Assembly (NCBI GenBank): GCA_031274715.1
Contig: JAISPT010000079.1
Span: forward strand, 35,470 to 99,469
DNA: 64,000 nt
Reading direction: 5' to 3'
Source of the DNA: Azonexus sp.
GTDB taxonomy: Bacteria > Pseudomonadota > Gammaproteobacteria > Burkholderiales > Rhodocyclaceae
A program made the translations under genes and the position numbers. A model generated the notes under the pieces. That model was not told where the DNA came from. It did no database searches and saw only the letters and a list, made by a program, of their open reading frames with translations. Each line of letters begins with the position of its first letter. Within the stretch, counting starts at the first letter, position 1. Positions 16,342-25,158 of the stretch are shown in pieces.

Positions 16342-17445
16342 ATGAGCGAACGCTGGATTCTCCAATTCTGCCACTGCCATTACGGGCCCTTCCTCGACGT
16401 CGCCCGGCAGTATGCAGCGCTGTTTAAGGGGTCTCCCTACAAGGTCCTCACCGTCTATCTGACCGACAAGCCATCGGAAGCGGCACGGACAGGCTCTGCC
16501 TCCGACGAGGTGATTTTTCTCGACTACGACAGCAAGGCGGTTCGCGGCCTGAAACTTTCCGCCATCCGCGCCCTGAGGAAAATTGCGGCCAGCCGGGATT
16601 TCGCCCTGGTCATCGCCCACCGCGCCAAGCCGATCTATATCGCCTGCCTCGCCACGAATCTGCCGGTCATCGGCGTGCAACACTCGTTTGGCGATTACCA
16701 TCGGGCAGCGCGGCGCTGGTTCGCCAACCGGTTTCGCCAGCGTCTGTCGCTGCTCGGCGTCTCGGATGCCGTGCGCGACGACATGCGCCGCTATCTGCCC
16801 AACTGGCCCGCCGACCGGATCGAAACCCTGCACAATCGCCTCGACGTCGAAGCCTGCCGGCGGGAAATCCTCGCCAGAAAAGACGCCCGCGCTGCGCTGG
16901 GCCTGCCGGACGAGGCCAAAATCATCGGCAACGTCGGCCGCCTACACCCGGACAAGGATCAGAAAACGCTGCTGGCCGGCTTTGCCCAAGCCCTGCCACA
17001 TCTGCCTCCCGGCACCCTGTTGGCGATTGCCGGCAGCGGCCGGCTGGAGGCTGACCTCAAGGCGCAGGCCCAGGCATCGGGCATCGCGCAACAGGTGATA
17101 TTTCTCGGCCAGGTGCCGGAGATCTGGCGGTTGTTCGCCGCCTTCGACCTTTTCGTCCTCAGTTCCGACCACGAACCCTTCGGCATGGTGCTGCTGGAGG
17201 CCATGGCGGCCAATGTGCCCATCATGGCCACCGACTGCGGCGGCGCCCCAGAAATCGTCACCGACGATAACGCCCTCTTCCCCCTTGGTGACAGCCGGGC
17301 ACTGGCCGAGAAGCTCACTACATTCTTCTCGGCACCACCGGCCGGAGAGGCCCCTCTTGATCGCCTGAAGGAACGCTTCTCCGACGAAGCGGCGCGGCGG
17401 CGTTTCTTCGCCCTGCCGATGGTGCAAAAGGCGCTCGGCTCATGA
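16342..17445 (+). CDS. GT4 glycosyltransferase, WapH-like
   Basis: 367 residues, GT-B fold. The Rossmann-like C-terminal half has GNVGRLHPDKDQKTLL (about residue 195) and the nucleotide-sugar loop SSDHEPFGMVLLEAMA with the conserved E-x7-E pattern. It starts 3 bases after the carbamoyltransferase stop. In Pseudomonas a glycosyltransferase of the same kind sits next to the core carbamoyltransferase, which suggests an outer-core hexose or hexosamine transferase. The sugar cannot be read from sequence. Confidence 0.85.
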   Translation: MSERWILQFCHCHYGPFLDVARQYAALFKGSPYKVLTVYLTDKPSEAARTGSASDEVIFLDYDSKAVRGLKLSAIRALRKIAASRDFALVIAHRAKPIYIACLATNLPVIGVQHSFGDYHRAARRWFANRFRQRLSLLGVSDAVRDDMRRYLPNWPADRIETLHNRLDVEACRREILARKDARAALGLPDEAKIIGNVGRLHPDKDQKTLLAGFAQALPHLPPGTLLAIAGSGRLEADLKAQAQASGIAQQVIFLGQVPEIWRLFAAFDLFVLSSDHEPFGMVLLEAMAANVPIMATDCGGAPEIVTDDNALFPLGDSRALAEKLTTFFSAPPAGEAPLDRLKERFSDEAARRRFFALPMVQKALGS

Positions 17446-18518
17446 GCACCATGCGCAAGCTGCTGATCCTCGATGGCATTGCCGGCGTCCCGCTGGGCCG
17501 GGAACTGCAGGAAGCCTTCCGGGAAACCGGCGTCGAAGCAGCACATGTCGATTGCCTTCAGCAGGCATGCAAGCCGCTATACGGCGTCCGTTCGGCGTGG
17601 GCCAAGTTGCGTAATCGGGAATCCGGCGGTGACTCCTTTTACTTCCTGCCCAAGCTGTTGGAAAAGGACCTGCGGGAATGGATCGCCCGCGAACAGCCCA
17701 GCCACATCCTGGTCATCGGTTTCATCTACAAATTCTTCGATCCCGCGCTACTGCGCCGGCTCGCCGATGAAACCGGCATCGCGCTGCTGCTCTACGACAC
17801 CGACACCTGCAACCTGTACGGCCGCCGGCGGGAATTCATTTTTTTCATCGAGTGCGAATTGCCGGTTTACGACCACATCTTTTCCTGCTCCCTGGTCACC
17901 ACCCGTTTTTTCCAGGACACCCGGCGCCTCGACACCAGTTTTCTGCCTTTCGGCGCCAAGCCGATTCCTGACCTGCCCTCTTCGTCTGGCGACAAGCCGC
18001 TGGACGTACTGTTCGTCGGCAGTTGCGATCTACGCCGTATTTTCCTGCTCGAAGGCATCCGCGATCACGTCACTATTCGCGGCAATCGCTGGCGGCGCAA
18101 TATGCCGCTGATTTCAGCGCCATTGCAACAACGCGTTGACGACCGGCCGATCTGGGGAGCAGAACTGCACCGGATGCTCGATCAGGCCAAGATCGTTCTC
18201 AACATCACCCGGACCGACTTCCACGGCGCCGAAACCGGCATCAACCTACGGATTTTCGAAGCGCTCGCCGCCGGCTGTTTCTTGCTCACCGACCATTGCG
18301 ACGAACTGGCCACCCTGTTCGCCGTCGGCGAGGAGATCGAAACCTATCGCTCGGCTGCCGAACTCAGCGAGAAAGTCCGTTATTACCTCGCCCACCCCGA
18401 GGAACGAACCCGGATCGCGAACCAGGGCCATGCCGCTTTCCGTGCCTCCCACACTTGGGGCCATCGCGCAACGGACATTCTCCATTTCCTCCAACGCGAC
18501 ACCGGCAAGCCGGCATGA
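17442..18518 (+). CDS. CgeB-like glycosyltransferase family 1 protein
   Basis: 358 residues. It overlaps the previous gene by 4 bases. The N-terminal half (LLILDGIAGVPLGRELQEAF) and a Rossmann stretch DVLFVGSCDLRRI at about 186-198 are followed by the nucleotide-binding loop with ETGINLRIFEALAAGCFLLT at about 265-284. This arrangement is that of CgeB-type GT-B enzymes. Acceptor and donor are unknown. Membership in the locus implies LPS core or O-chain assembly. Confidence 0.75.
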   Translation: MSTMRKLLILDGIAGVPLGRELQEAFRETGVEAAHVDCLQQACKPLYGVRSAWAKLRNRESGGDSFYFLPKLLEKDLREWIAREQPSHILVIGFIYKFFDPALLRRLADETGIALLLYDTDTCNLYGRRREFIFFIECELPVYDHIFSCSLVTTRFFQDTRRLDTSFLPFGAKPIPDLPSSSGDKPLDVLFVGSCDLRRIFLLEGIRDHVTIRGNRWRRNMPLISAPLQQRVDDRPIWGAELHRMLDQAKIVLNITRTDFHGAETGINLRIFEALAAGCFLLTDHCDELATLFAVGEEIETYRSAAELSEKVRYYLAHPEERTRIANQGHAAFRASHTWGHRATDILHFLQRDTGKPA

Positions 18519-19555
18519 ATCAGCAAACAACCGCCCAACCGGAAATCACCGCAAAACCCAGAATTGCGCTGGTTTCCTTCGATTCGCTGGGCGACGGTCT
18601 GATCTACTTGATGATCGCTAACAACCTGCAACGAAATGGCTTTGGCGTCACCTGTTATGGGAACGTCGCTTACCAGATGCGGGCATGGCTGCCGGATCTC
18701 GACATCCAACCCTATCCACCGGCCGATCAATTCGAGACGGAGTTGGCAGCATACGACTTGGCCATCGTCAGTCCACCGGGTTTCATTCGCGCCAATATGG
18801 ATGCAACGATGACCGCCCGGCTGCGCGAGAAATGGCTGCTAGTCTGCCAAAACCCGCCGGCAAGCTGGCGCTTCGATCACACCAAACGAGTCCGGCACTC
18901 CACTACCCCGGACAAATTCCGGCAACTCGAAAAGCTGCTGGACAGCAGCGGCTCCATCGCCCGCTTTCGCCCGTTCACCGACGAAAGCGTGGTCGAAATG
19001 ACCTTGCACTACCTGCAGGAGAAGATGCACCTGAAAGAGGTTAGCAAAGAGCTTCCAATCGTCGCACTAGAAGGGCTGCTATACCGTCGCCACCGAAACA
19101 GGATTATCGTCAGCCCCGATTCAGCCGGGCCGGAGAAGAAAGACTGGCGTCCCGCCTCTTTTCTTGCGCTCTGTCACCGCCTGCAAGCGCTCGGCTACGC
19201 TCCCGAAATCGTCGTTGCACCGAAAAACCATGCCGCTTGGGCAAAAATGGCCGGCCATACGTTCGCAACGCCGCGTTTCGACGACATCGGCACACTAGCC
19301 GCCCATCTCTACGAATCAGGCGCCGTCATCGCCAACGACTCTGGCAATGGACATCTGGCATCCTTTCTCGGTATCCCGGTCGTTACCATCTATCGCAAGA
19401 AGAACCCGCGCTTCCATTGGCGCCCGGATTGGGCACCCGGTATCGTTGTCTGCCCTACCTTTCTTCCCTTCCCGCGAGAAAAACTATGGAAGGTTTTTGT
19501 CCGCCCGTCGCAAGTCATTGCCGCGCTCGAACGCCTGCTGGAGAAAACCGCTTGA
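18515..19555 (+). CDS. GT9/heptosyltransferase-like glycosyltransferase
   Basis: 346 residues from the ATG at 18515, which overlaps the preceding stop as ATGA. The N-terminus RIALVSFDSLGDGLIYLMIA has the GDGL turn of GT9-like enzymes. The C-terminal SGNGHLASFLGIPVVTIYRK is the typical GT9 nucleotide-binding motif. It could transfer heptose or another sugar to the core. The gap to the next gene is 61 bases. Third-position GC is somewhat lower here than in the flanking housekeeping genes. Confidence 0.75.
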   Translation: MNQQTTAQPEITAKPRIALVSFDSLGDGLIYLMIANNLQRNGFGVTCYGNVAYQMRAWLPDLDIQPYPPADQFETELAAYDLAIVSPPGFIRANMDATMTARLREKWLLVCQNPPASWRFDHTKRVRHSTTPDKFRQLEKLLDSSGSIARFRPFTDESVVEMTLHYLQEKMHLKEVSKELPIVALEGLLYRRHRNRIIVSPDSAGPEKKDWRPASFLALCHRLQALGYAPEIVVAPKNHAAWAKMAGHTFATPRFDDIGTLAAHLYESGAVIANDSGNGHLASFLGIPVVTIYRKKNPRFHWRPDWAPGIVVCPTFLPFPREKLWKVFVRPSQVIAALERLLEKTA

Positions 19556-19616
19556 CCGCGGGCCAGGCGCCAGCCCGCCATTCATGGCACGATCAGCGTG
19601 ACACCGGAAAAACAAC

Positions 19617-20777
19617 ATGAGCAAGCAACCGATCCCCCGGCGTATCCGCATCCTGCAATTGCAGACCGAATGCCACGACCGCTCGCACGACCCAACCGAT
19701 CTCGCCGAACAAATCGTCGCTGCATTTCCGCGCGACCGCTTCGAGGTCACATCGGCTTTCTTGCAAGGTCATCCCGAGCCAGGGCAAGCCAAAAGCTGCG
19801 CCGAACACGTCCATTACTTTGAATTTCCAGAAAAAGCCATGCGCGGCCTGCGCTTGAGCTTACACCACGCGCTGTGGAGATATTGCCGCGAAGGCCAGTT
19901 CGACGTCGTCATCTGCAACCGTTTCAAGCCCGTCAGCATGCTGATGACGATCAACCGCTTCTTGTCCATTCCGGTCTGTGTCGGCATCTCGCACAGCTTG
20001 GGCGAATACGATCGCTTCTGGCGCCGTCGCCTGGCGGCCTTCTCGATACGGCCGAACTGGCGTTTCGTCGGCGTATCCTCCACCGTCCGCGACTACCTCA
20101 TCGATCTGGGCTGCGGCTTCACTCCAGACAACACGCTGACCATCCCTAACGCACTCGATCTGAAGGTGGTCGAGGACATGTTCTTGCCACGCGCGGCGGC
20201 GCGGGAAGAACTCGGCTTGCCTCTGGAGGCCCGCCTGATCGGCGCCATCGGCCGCCTAGTTCCCCTCAAGGGACACATTTATCTGATCCAGGCATTTGCC
20301 GCCATCGCCGCGCACCACCCGGACGTTCACCTGGCGATCATCGGCGATGGGAGAGAAGAAACCAAACTACGCGAGGCGGTTGAGCAACATGGACTCGCCG
20401 ACCGGGTCCACCTGTTAGGCTGGCGGACTCGAGCCAAGCGCTACATCCGCGCCTTCGATCTGTGGACCATGCCATCGCTCAAGGAAGGGCTTCCCCTTGC
20501 TCTGCTGGAGGGCATGTGCGGCCAGTTGCCGATCATTGCAACCAATATTCCATCTATGCGCGCCTTGATCGACTGCGCCGGCGGCTTGGCTGTCCCACCG
20601 GCCGATGCCGACGCCCTCGCGGAAGCGCTCGACCAATACCTCCGCCTTGATGACGAAGCCTTGCATCGCAAGGGGCTGCAAGCCTACGCCCATGTACGGG
20701 ATAACATGACGATCGAACAGTACCGTGGTGCTTGGTTGCAACTGGTCGAGCAGGCGCTGGCCAGTCGCAGCGGATAG
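19617..20777 (+). CDS. GT4 glycosyltransferase
   Basis: 386 residues with a complete GT-B layout. The N-terminal acceptor domain includes the histidine context GISHSLGEYDRFWRRR. The C-terminal donor domain has GAIGRLVPLKGHIYLIQAF and the loop MPSLKEGLPLALLEGMCG with the two conserved glutamates. It is similar in design to the WapH-like gene 2 kb upstream (both have an HSxG-Y/D-x-x motif after VGIS/IGVQ), suggesting old duplication. Likely builds the LPS core or O-unit. Confidence 0.85.
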   Translation: MSKQPIPRRIRILQLQTECHDRSHDPTDLAEQIVAAFPRDRFEVTSAFLQGHPEPGQAKSCAEHVHYFEFPEKAMRGLRLSLHHALWRYCREGQFDVVICNRFKPVSMLMTINRFLSIPVCVGISHSLGEYDRFWRRRLAAFSIRPNWRFVGVSSTVRDYLIDLGCGFTPDNTLTIPNALDLKVVEDMFLPRAAAREELGLPLEARLIGAIGRLVPLKGHIYLIQAFAAIAAHHPDVHLAIIGDGREETKLREAVEQHGLADRVHLLGWRTRAKRYIRAFDLWTMPSLKEGLPLALLEGMCGQLPIIATNIPSMRALIDCAGGLAVPPADADALAEALDQYLRLDDEALHRKGLQAYAHVRDNMTIEQYRGAWLQLVEQALASRSG

Positions 20778-20843
20778 CGCTTCCCTCGCTGGAAATTACC
20801 TGAACAATTTGTTACCACCCACCAGGAATCACACGCGCTCTCG

Positions 20844-21722
20844 ATGCCTAGCCAAGAACTCGTAACCGTCATCATCTCCTCTTACAACCACGCGCCGTAT
20901 ATCGAGGAGTCAATTCTCAGTGTCGTCGAACAGACTTATCCGCATATCGAACTGCTGGTCGTCGACGATGGCTCGACAGATGACAGCGTCAGTAAAATCG
21001 AAGCATTGCAGCGTATCCGCGGTTTTGATTTTCGCGTCCAGAAGAATCAGGGCTTGACCCGCACACTGAATGAAACCATCACGCGCGCCAAGGGAAATTG
21101 GGTGGCGCCTTTCGGTTCAGACGACATCATGCTCAGTGATCGGTTATCGCTCCAGATGGCATACATCGCCGATAAACCGGAGGTCGGCATATGCGCCGGC
21201 AATATGGAACTGATGGACAGCGACGGCACTCCATATCCCAATCAAAATCCCCAAAACGATCCACCATTCCGTCGGCTGGATTTCGAAGACGTTTTTCTTC
21301 AGAGGAAGCCTTTTGCTCCCGCGCCAACCCTGTTGATCCGCAAAGAAGCTTTTGAGAAAGCTGGCGGTTTCAATCCGGACATCCGGCTCGAAGACCTCTA
21401 TATCCAGTTGAAAATCACGCATGCCGGCTACTTTATTGACGCCTTGGGCACGCGCATGGCCCGCTACCGGAAGCACCCGACAAATACCTACAAGAACATC
21501 CGTTTCATGACGGAAAGCGTTCTGCGCATTTATCAGGATTACGCCGACCATCCAGATTATGAACAGGTCCGCTTCCGTTTCCTCAACTCCATGCTCGCCA
21601 AATCCTCCCGGCGCGACAAAAAACTGGCCGGGGAGATTTTGGCGCAACTCCCGTTGCGCGCCTGGAACCGGCGAACACTCGCCAGTCTGTTGCGCTACCC
21701 GTTTGCGCCCATTGTTTCCTGA
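20844..21722 (+). CDS. GT2-family glycosyltransferase
   Basis: 292 residues. GT-A fold with the opening VTVIISSYNHAPYIEESI, the VDDGSTDDS motif at about 40-48 and a DxD-like GSDD at about 96-99. No membrane helices are present, so it is a cytoplasmic single-addition enzyme rather than a synthase. Its last 28 bases overlap the end of the convergent waaL gene. Last plus-strand gene of the core locus. Confidence 0.88.
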   Translation: MPSQELVTVIISSYNHAPYIEESILSVVEQTYPHIELLVVDDGSTDDSVSKIEALQRIRGFDFRVQKNQGLTRTLNETITRAKGNWVAPFGSDDIMLSDRLSLQMAYIADKPEVGICAGNMELMDSDGTPYPNQNPQNDPPFRRLDFEDVFLQRKPFAPAPTLLIRKEAFEKAGGFNPDIRLEDLYIQLKITHAGYFIDALGTRMARYRKHPTNTYKNIRFMTESVLRIYQDYADHPDYEQVRFRFLNSMLAKSSRRDKKLAGEILAQLPLRAWNRRTLASLLRYPFAPIVS

Positions 21723-22915
21723 CTAGTGCCAGCCATTGTTTTCGCCTGCTGAATTACAGCGGCAACCAAGACCAATGGTATCCAGATCAGAAACCAATGT
21801 TCGTTCGGCCTAGAGAACACTCCCCCGCCTTCGGTCATCCCCGCCATCAACCCGTAAATCACGGTTGCCGAGCAGGCCATCACCCATGGGTTGCTGCGCC
21901 AATGCCAGCTTTCCCGCAATACGGCCAGGTAAAGCGCCAGCCAGAGTAGGCCGCCGCTGACGCCTCCCTCAAAGAGGACCGATAGCGTGAGGTTATGCGG
22001 ATCCCACAATGGGTAGGGAATCCCTTCGACCCATATCCGTATCGGCGTATCAAATCCATGACCGAACCAAGGCGCTTCGCCGATCTGCTGCAAGGCCCCT
22101 CCCCATATTTCGGTGCGATAGGATGAACCTCGTTGCGTAAGCATTTCCGGTGACAATAGGAAGATCGCGGCAACCGCGATTAACAGTGCGGCGATAGCCA
22201 GGGCACCCTTGCGGCTCCAAACAATTGCCGCCAACCAGAATATCGTCACTGTCATGGCAACCAATGGCGTCCGTGACCCGGTTGCCAGCAACAAGGCAAC
22301 CAGAACCAGAATCGGGACCAGTATCAGCGGCTCAAATAACGGGCGCCGGGAAAAATAAACGCCCAGCCACCACGCCAAATAAAATCCAAAGACATGGGAA
22401 ACCAATAGCGGATTGTAAAGTGCGCCATACCCTGCAAATCGGTCACCACCCCCGGAACGGAAAAACACTCCCAACATATATATTCCGGCAGCAACCGCAA
22501 ATACAGCCGCCCATTTCATGACTGCGACAAGAAGATCAAAACGTCGGCGCCCCAGTTCAAAAACAAAATAAAAAAGCAGCATGATGAAAAAAGGGAGCTT
22601 CACCAAGTCAGCCGTATTTTTTTTCTCGCTTTCCGACCATAGAGATGACGCCATCGCGTAACAGAAAAAGACGAGGCAAACCAGGAAGATTGGCGATGAC
22701 GCAAGCTGCCGTAAGCGGCTTGGAGAACTGACTATCGACAATGTTGCGGGAAGCAGGACCGCCCAATAGAAAACCTTGGGATACAGCCCGTGCTTACCGA
22801 TCCAGAACATCCCCGTCAGCAGTAAAAAAAGGCCGATCGGAAATACCCGGCAACCAAGAAAATCACTGGCTTTGTCAGCCCACTCTGGAAATAGATAACC
22901 CATAATCGACCTCAT
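21695..22915 (-). CDS. waaL: O-antigen ligase (WaaL-like polytopic membrane protein)
   Basis: 406 residues with about ten to twelve hydrophobic segments. The large periplasmic loop expected of Wzy/WaaL proteins spans about residues 265-325 and holds YRTEIWGGALQQIGEAPWFGHGFD and DPHNLTLSVLFEGG, where the H of the DPHN motif matches the conserved catalytic-loop histidine. It would join undecaprenyl-linked O-chain to lipid A-core. A Wzy polymerase cannot be excluded by sequence alone, but the setting among core genes favours the ligase. Confidence 0.78.
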   Translation of the reverse strand: MRSIMGYLFPEWADKASDFLGCRVFPIGLFLLLTGMFWIGKHGLYPKVFYWAVLLPATLSIVSSPSRLRQLASSPIFLVCLVFFCYAMASSLWSESEKKNTADLVKLPFFIMLLFYFVFELGRRRFDLLVAVMKWAAVFAVAAGIYMLGVFFRSGGGDRFAGYGALYNPLLVSHVFGFYLAWWLGVYFSRRPLFEPLILVPILVLVALLLATGSRTPLVAMTVTIFWLAAIVWSRKGALAIAALLIAVAAIFLLSPEMLTQRGSSYRTEIWGGALQQIGEAPWFGHGFDTPIRIWVEGIPYPLWDPHNLTLSVLFEGGVSGGLLWLALYLAVLRESWHWRSNPWVMACSATVIYGLMAGMTEGGGVFSRPNEHWFLIWIPLVLVAAVIQQAKTMAGTSQETMGANG

Positions 22916-22939
22916 GATTTTCCCATCAACCGCAACCGG

Positions 22940-24343
22940 CTAACCGGGCAAAACACTCTGTAAGTACTGAACCAGCACCGACCCAGCCGGCCAGTTGCGC
23001 AACAGGCGGTCCCGATCGCGCCGCCAGGCACGGGTGAAGGTGCGGGAGGAGTGGTGCTCGGTCAGCGCGTCGAGATCGATCAGCACGATCCGGCCGGCGT
23101 GCCACAGCAGGTTGGTAGCCTTCAGGTCGCCGTGGGTGATGTGCAGCCGGTACAGGATTGCGAATAATTCCCGAAGCGCCTGCTGCACGACCGGTTCCGG
23201 CTCCCGCGCCGGATCGAGCAGGGCCAGCAGATTGACGCCGGGACAATACTCGGCAATGAAGAAAGCGCGACCGCGTAGCGCGCCCCGACGTTCCTCGACC
23301 AGCGCCAGCGCCCGCGGCGTGGCGATGCCGTAGAAGTCGAGGCGATGCGCCGCCAGCCAGGAATGCCAGGCGCGGCTAGGTCGCCACAGGCGCGACAGCG
23401 CATGCCGCCAGTGTTTGAGGTTGTAGCGCTTGACGACCAGCGTTCGCCCGCCCGCCTCGACGGCGGCGACCGTGCAGGTGTTGCCGTTTTTGAGGTGCCG
23501 GCCGGCAGCCATTGCGGTATCCGGGTTCGCCAGCAAGGGCTGTAGCGGCGGCGCTTCGTCGCGCAAAACGGCGGTGAAGCGGCGAAATTTTTTTTGCACT
23601 ACAAACTGGCCGCAATCGCGCACGGTTTTGGCGAGATAGCGGCGCAAGCGCCGTTGCCGGGCGACGGCTACCGCGCTCTCCAGAGCGCCAGCGTCGACGC
23701 GGCGACCCCAGGCTTGCAGCAGCATGGGGCGCTGTTCATCCCAAACCGGCTCCAGTTCCGCCAGCAGTCGGGCCAGATTGGCCAGTTGACCGGCGGCCGA
23801 GGCATCCGCGCGCACGCCATCGCCGTCGATCAGGAGCAGTTGCCCCTGATGGCGCAGGAAATTGCCAAAGTGCGGATCGTGTTGTACCAAGCCGGCGTCA
23901 TGCAAGCGGCCAAGCAGTTGCATGGCCGACAACAGCGATTGTTGCTCAATCGGCTCAGACCAGTGTTCCTTCAGGGCCGCCGCGCCGTCGAGAAAGGCGG
24001 TGAGTACCAGATAGCCGCCGTCACCAATCTGACCGGCGAAATGCTGGGCCGGCGTCGGCAAGCCCGCGTTGATCAGCGCAGTGAGACCAGCGTGCTCGCG
24101 CTCGCCGTGCCGCTGCGCAGCGGCGCCGACGAACAATTTGGCAAATACCGGCTGGCCATTCCACAGCGCCAGACCGGCCAGACGTTTGCCTGGGAGCAGG
24201 CGCAACAAACGGGTAAATTCCAGCCGGCCACCATCCGGCAAGATCAATGCAAAGGGCAAGGAAGGCTCGCGCCCGGCCTGGCGCAGACTCTCCAGCGACA
24301 CTACTCTTGGCACCCCGCCGTAATCAATCCGCGACGGACTCAA
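22940..24343 (-). CDS. Tandem kinase-fold LPS core protein (InaA/WaaP superfamily)
   Basis: 467 residues made of two kinase-like halves. The first half (to about 230) has HDPHFGNFL as catalytic-loop analogue and LLIDGDG in place of the metal motif. The second half (about 260-460) has HGDLKATNLL and VLIDLDALTEH. Both keep the HxD-N layout, so either could be active. A comparable two-domain kinase gene is found in the Pseudomonas waaG-waaP cluster. It probably phosphorylates or helps phosphorylate core heptoses. The start overlaps the waaP stop by 4 bases. Confidence 0.78.
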   Translation of the reverse strand: MSPSRIDYGGVPRVVSLESLRQAGREPSLPFALILPDGGRLEFTRLLRLLPGKRLAGLALWNGQPVFAKLFVGAAAQRHGEREHAGLTALINAGLPTPAQHFAGQIGDGGYLVLTAFLDGAAALKEHWSEPIEQQSLLSAMQLLGRLHDAGLVQHDPHFGNFLRHQGQLLLIDGDGVRADASAAGQLANLARLLAELEPVWDEQRPMLLQAWGRRVDAGALESAVAVARQRRLRRYLAKTVRDCGQFVVQKKFRRFTAVLRDEAPPLQPLLANPDTAMAAGRHLKNGNTCTVAAVEAGGRTLVVKRYNLKHWRHALSRLWRPSRAWHSWLAAHRLDFYGIATPRALALVEERRGALRGRAFFIAEYCPGVNLLALLDPAREPEPVVQQALRELFAILYRLHITHGDLKATNLLWHAGRIVLIDLDALTEHHSSRTFTRAWRRDRDRLLRNWPAGSVLVQYLQSVLPG

Positions 24344-25158
24344 CTTGCCACCGGTGCGAACTTGCGCCGGTAACGCGCCAGCAGGCGTTCACCTTCGGGA
24401 ACCAGATAGCGCAGCAGCGGTGCCTCGTCGTGCAGGATGTCGCGCAACGGTCGTAGGAAATAGGCACGCAAAAAGCGCAGGAAGTCGCGCTGGGTCAGAC
24501 CGATTTCCAGCACCGAGAAATACAGCGAGGCCAGATCTTTGTCGCGCCAGCGGCGCGGCGTCGCCAGCCGGCATTGGGCTCGGTGCAGGTCGATGATGGA
24601 CAGCCGAAAAGCCGCCGGCGTCGGCACCGGATCGAGATGCAACAGAAAGTGGCAGATGTAGAAATCGCGATGATTGATACCGGCGCGGTGCATGCGCCCG
24701 GCCATGTCGGCGACGCGGTCGATCAACGCCCGCTTCAGCGCCGTGGCCGGCGGCCGCTGCGGCCAGTCGCGGCAAAATTCATCCAGACTGACGGTCGGCG
24801 TCAGTTCCTCGGTAACGATGAAGGAATGCTGACGCGCCGGATTCCAGCCGCGCCTCCCCCAGGCCACGGCCCGCATGGTGGCAACGCCGGCTGCGGTCAG
24901 GCGGCGGATGGCCCGCCATTCGTTCTCTGCGCCGAGTACCGGCCAGCGCAAGTACAACAGGTTCTTGAAAATCTCGCCCCAGCCAATGCCGCGATGAATC
25001 TTGACGAAGTAACCGCGCCCAGCCACCTCGGTACGCAACGTCCGGCGCCCCTCCAATTCGCGGAATACCTTGCCTTGCAGGGCTTCGACGGCGACGAACG
25101 GGTCCTGCCCCGCCCAGCATTCGGTGAACGGCGCTTCGAGGACACACTCCACCGCCAT
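24340..25158 (-). CDS. waaP: Lipopolysaccharide core heptose(I) kinase WaaP (RfaP)
   Basis: 272 residues, normal for WaaP. The kinase loop is INHRDFYICHFLLH (about residues 158-171), the metal motif LSIIDLHRAQ, and the ATP-lysine region GRGYFVKIHRGIGWGEIFKN, all characteristic. It phosphorylates O4 of HepI in the inner core, essential for outer-membrane stability in Pseudomonas. It is coupled to waaG (one-base TGATG overlap) and to the tandem kinase gene downstream. Confidence 0.94.
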   Translation of the reverse strand: MAVECVLEAPFTECWAGQDPFVAVEALQGKVFRELEGRRTLRTEVAGRGYFVKIHRGIGWGEIFKNLLYLRWPVLGAENEWRAIRRLTAAGVATMRAVAWGRRGWNPARQHSFIVTEELTPTVSLDEFCRDWPQRPPATALKRALIDRVADMAGRMHRAGINHRDFYICHFLLHLDPVPTPAAFRLSIIDLHRAQCRLATPRRWRDKDLASLYFSVLEIGLTQRDFLRFLRAYFLRPLRDILHDEAPLLRYLVPEGERLLARYRRKFAPVAS

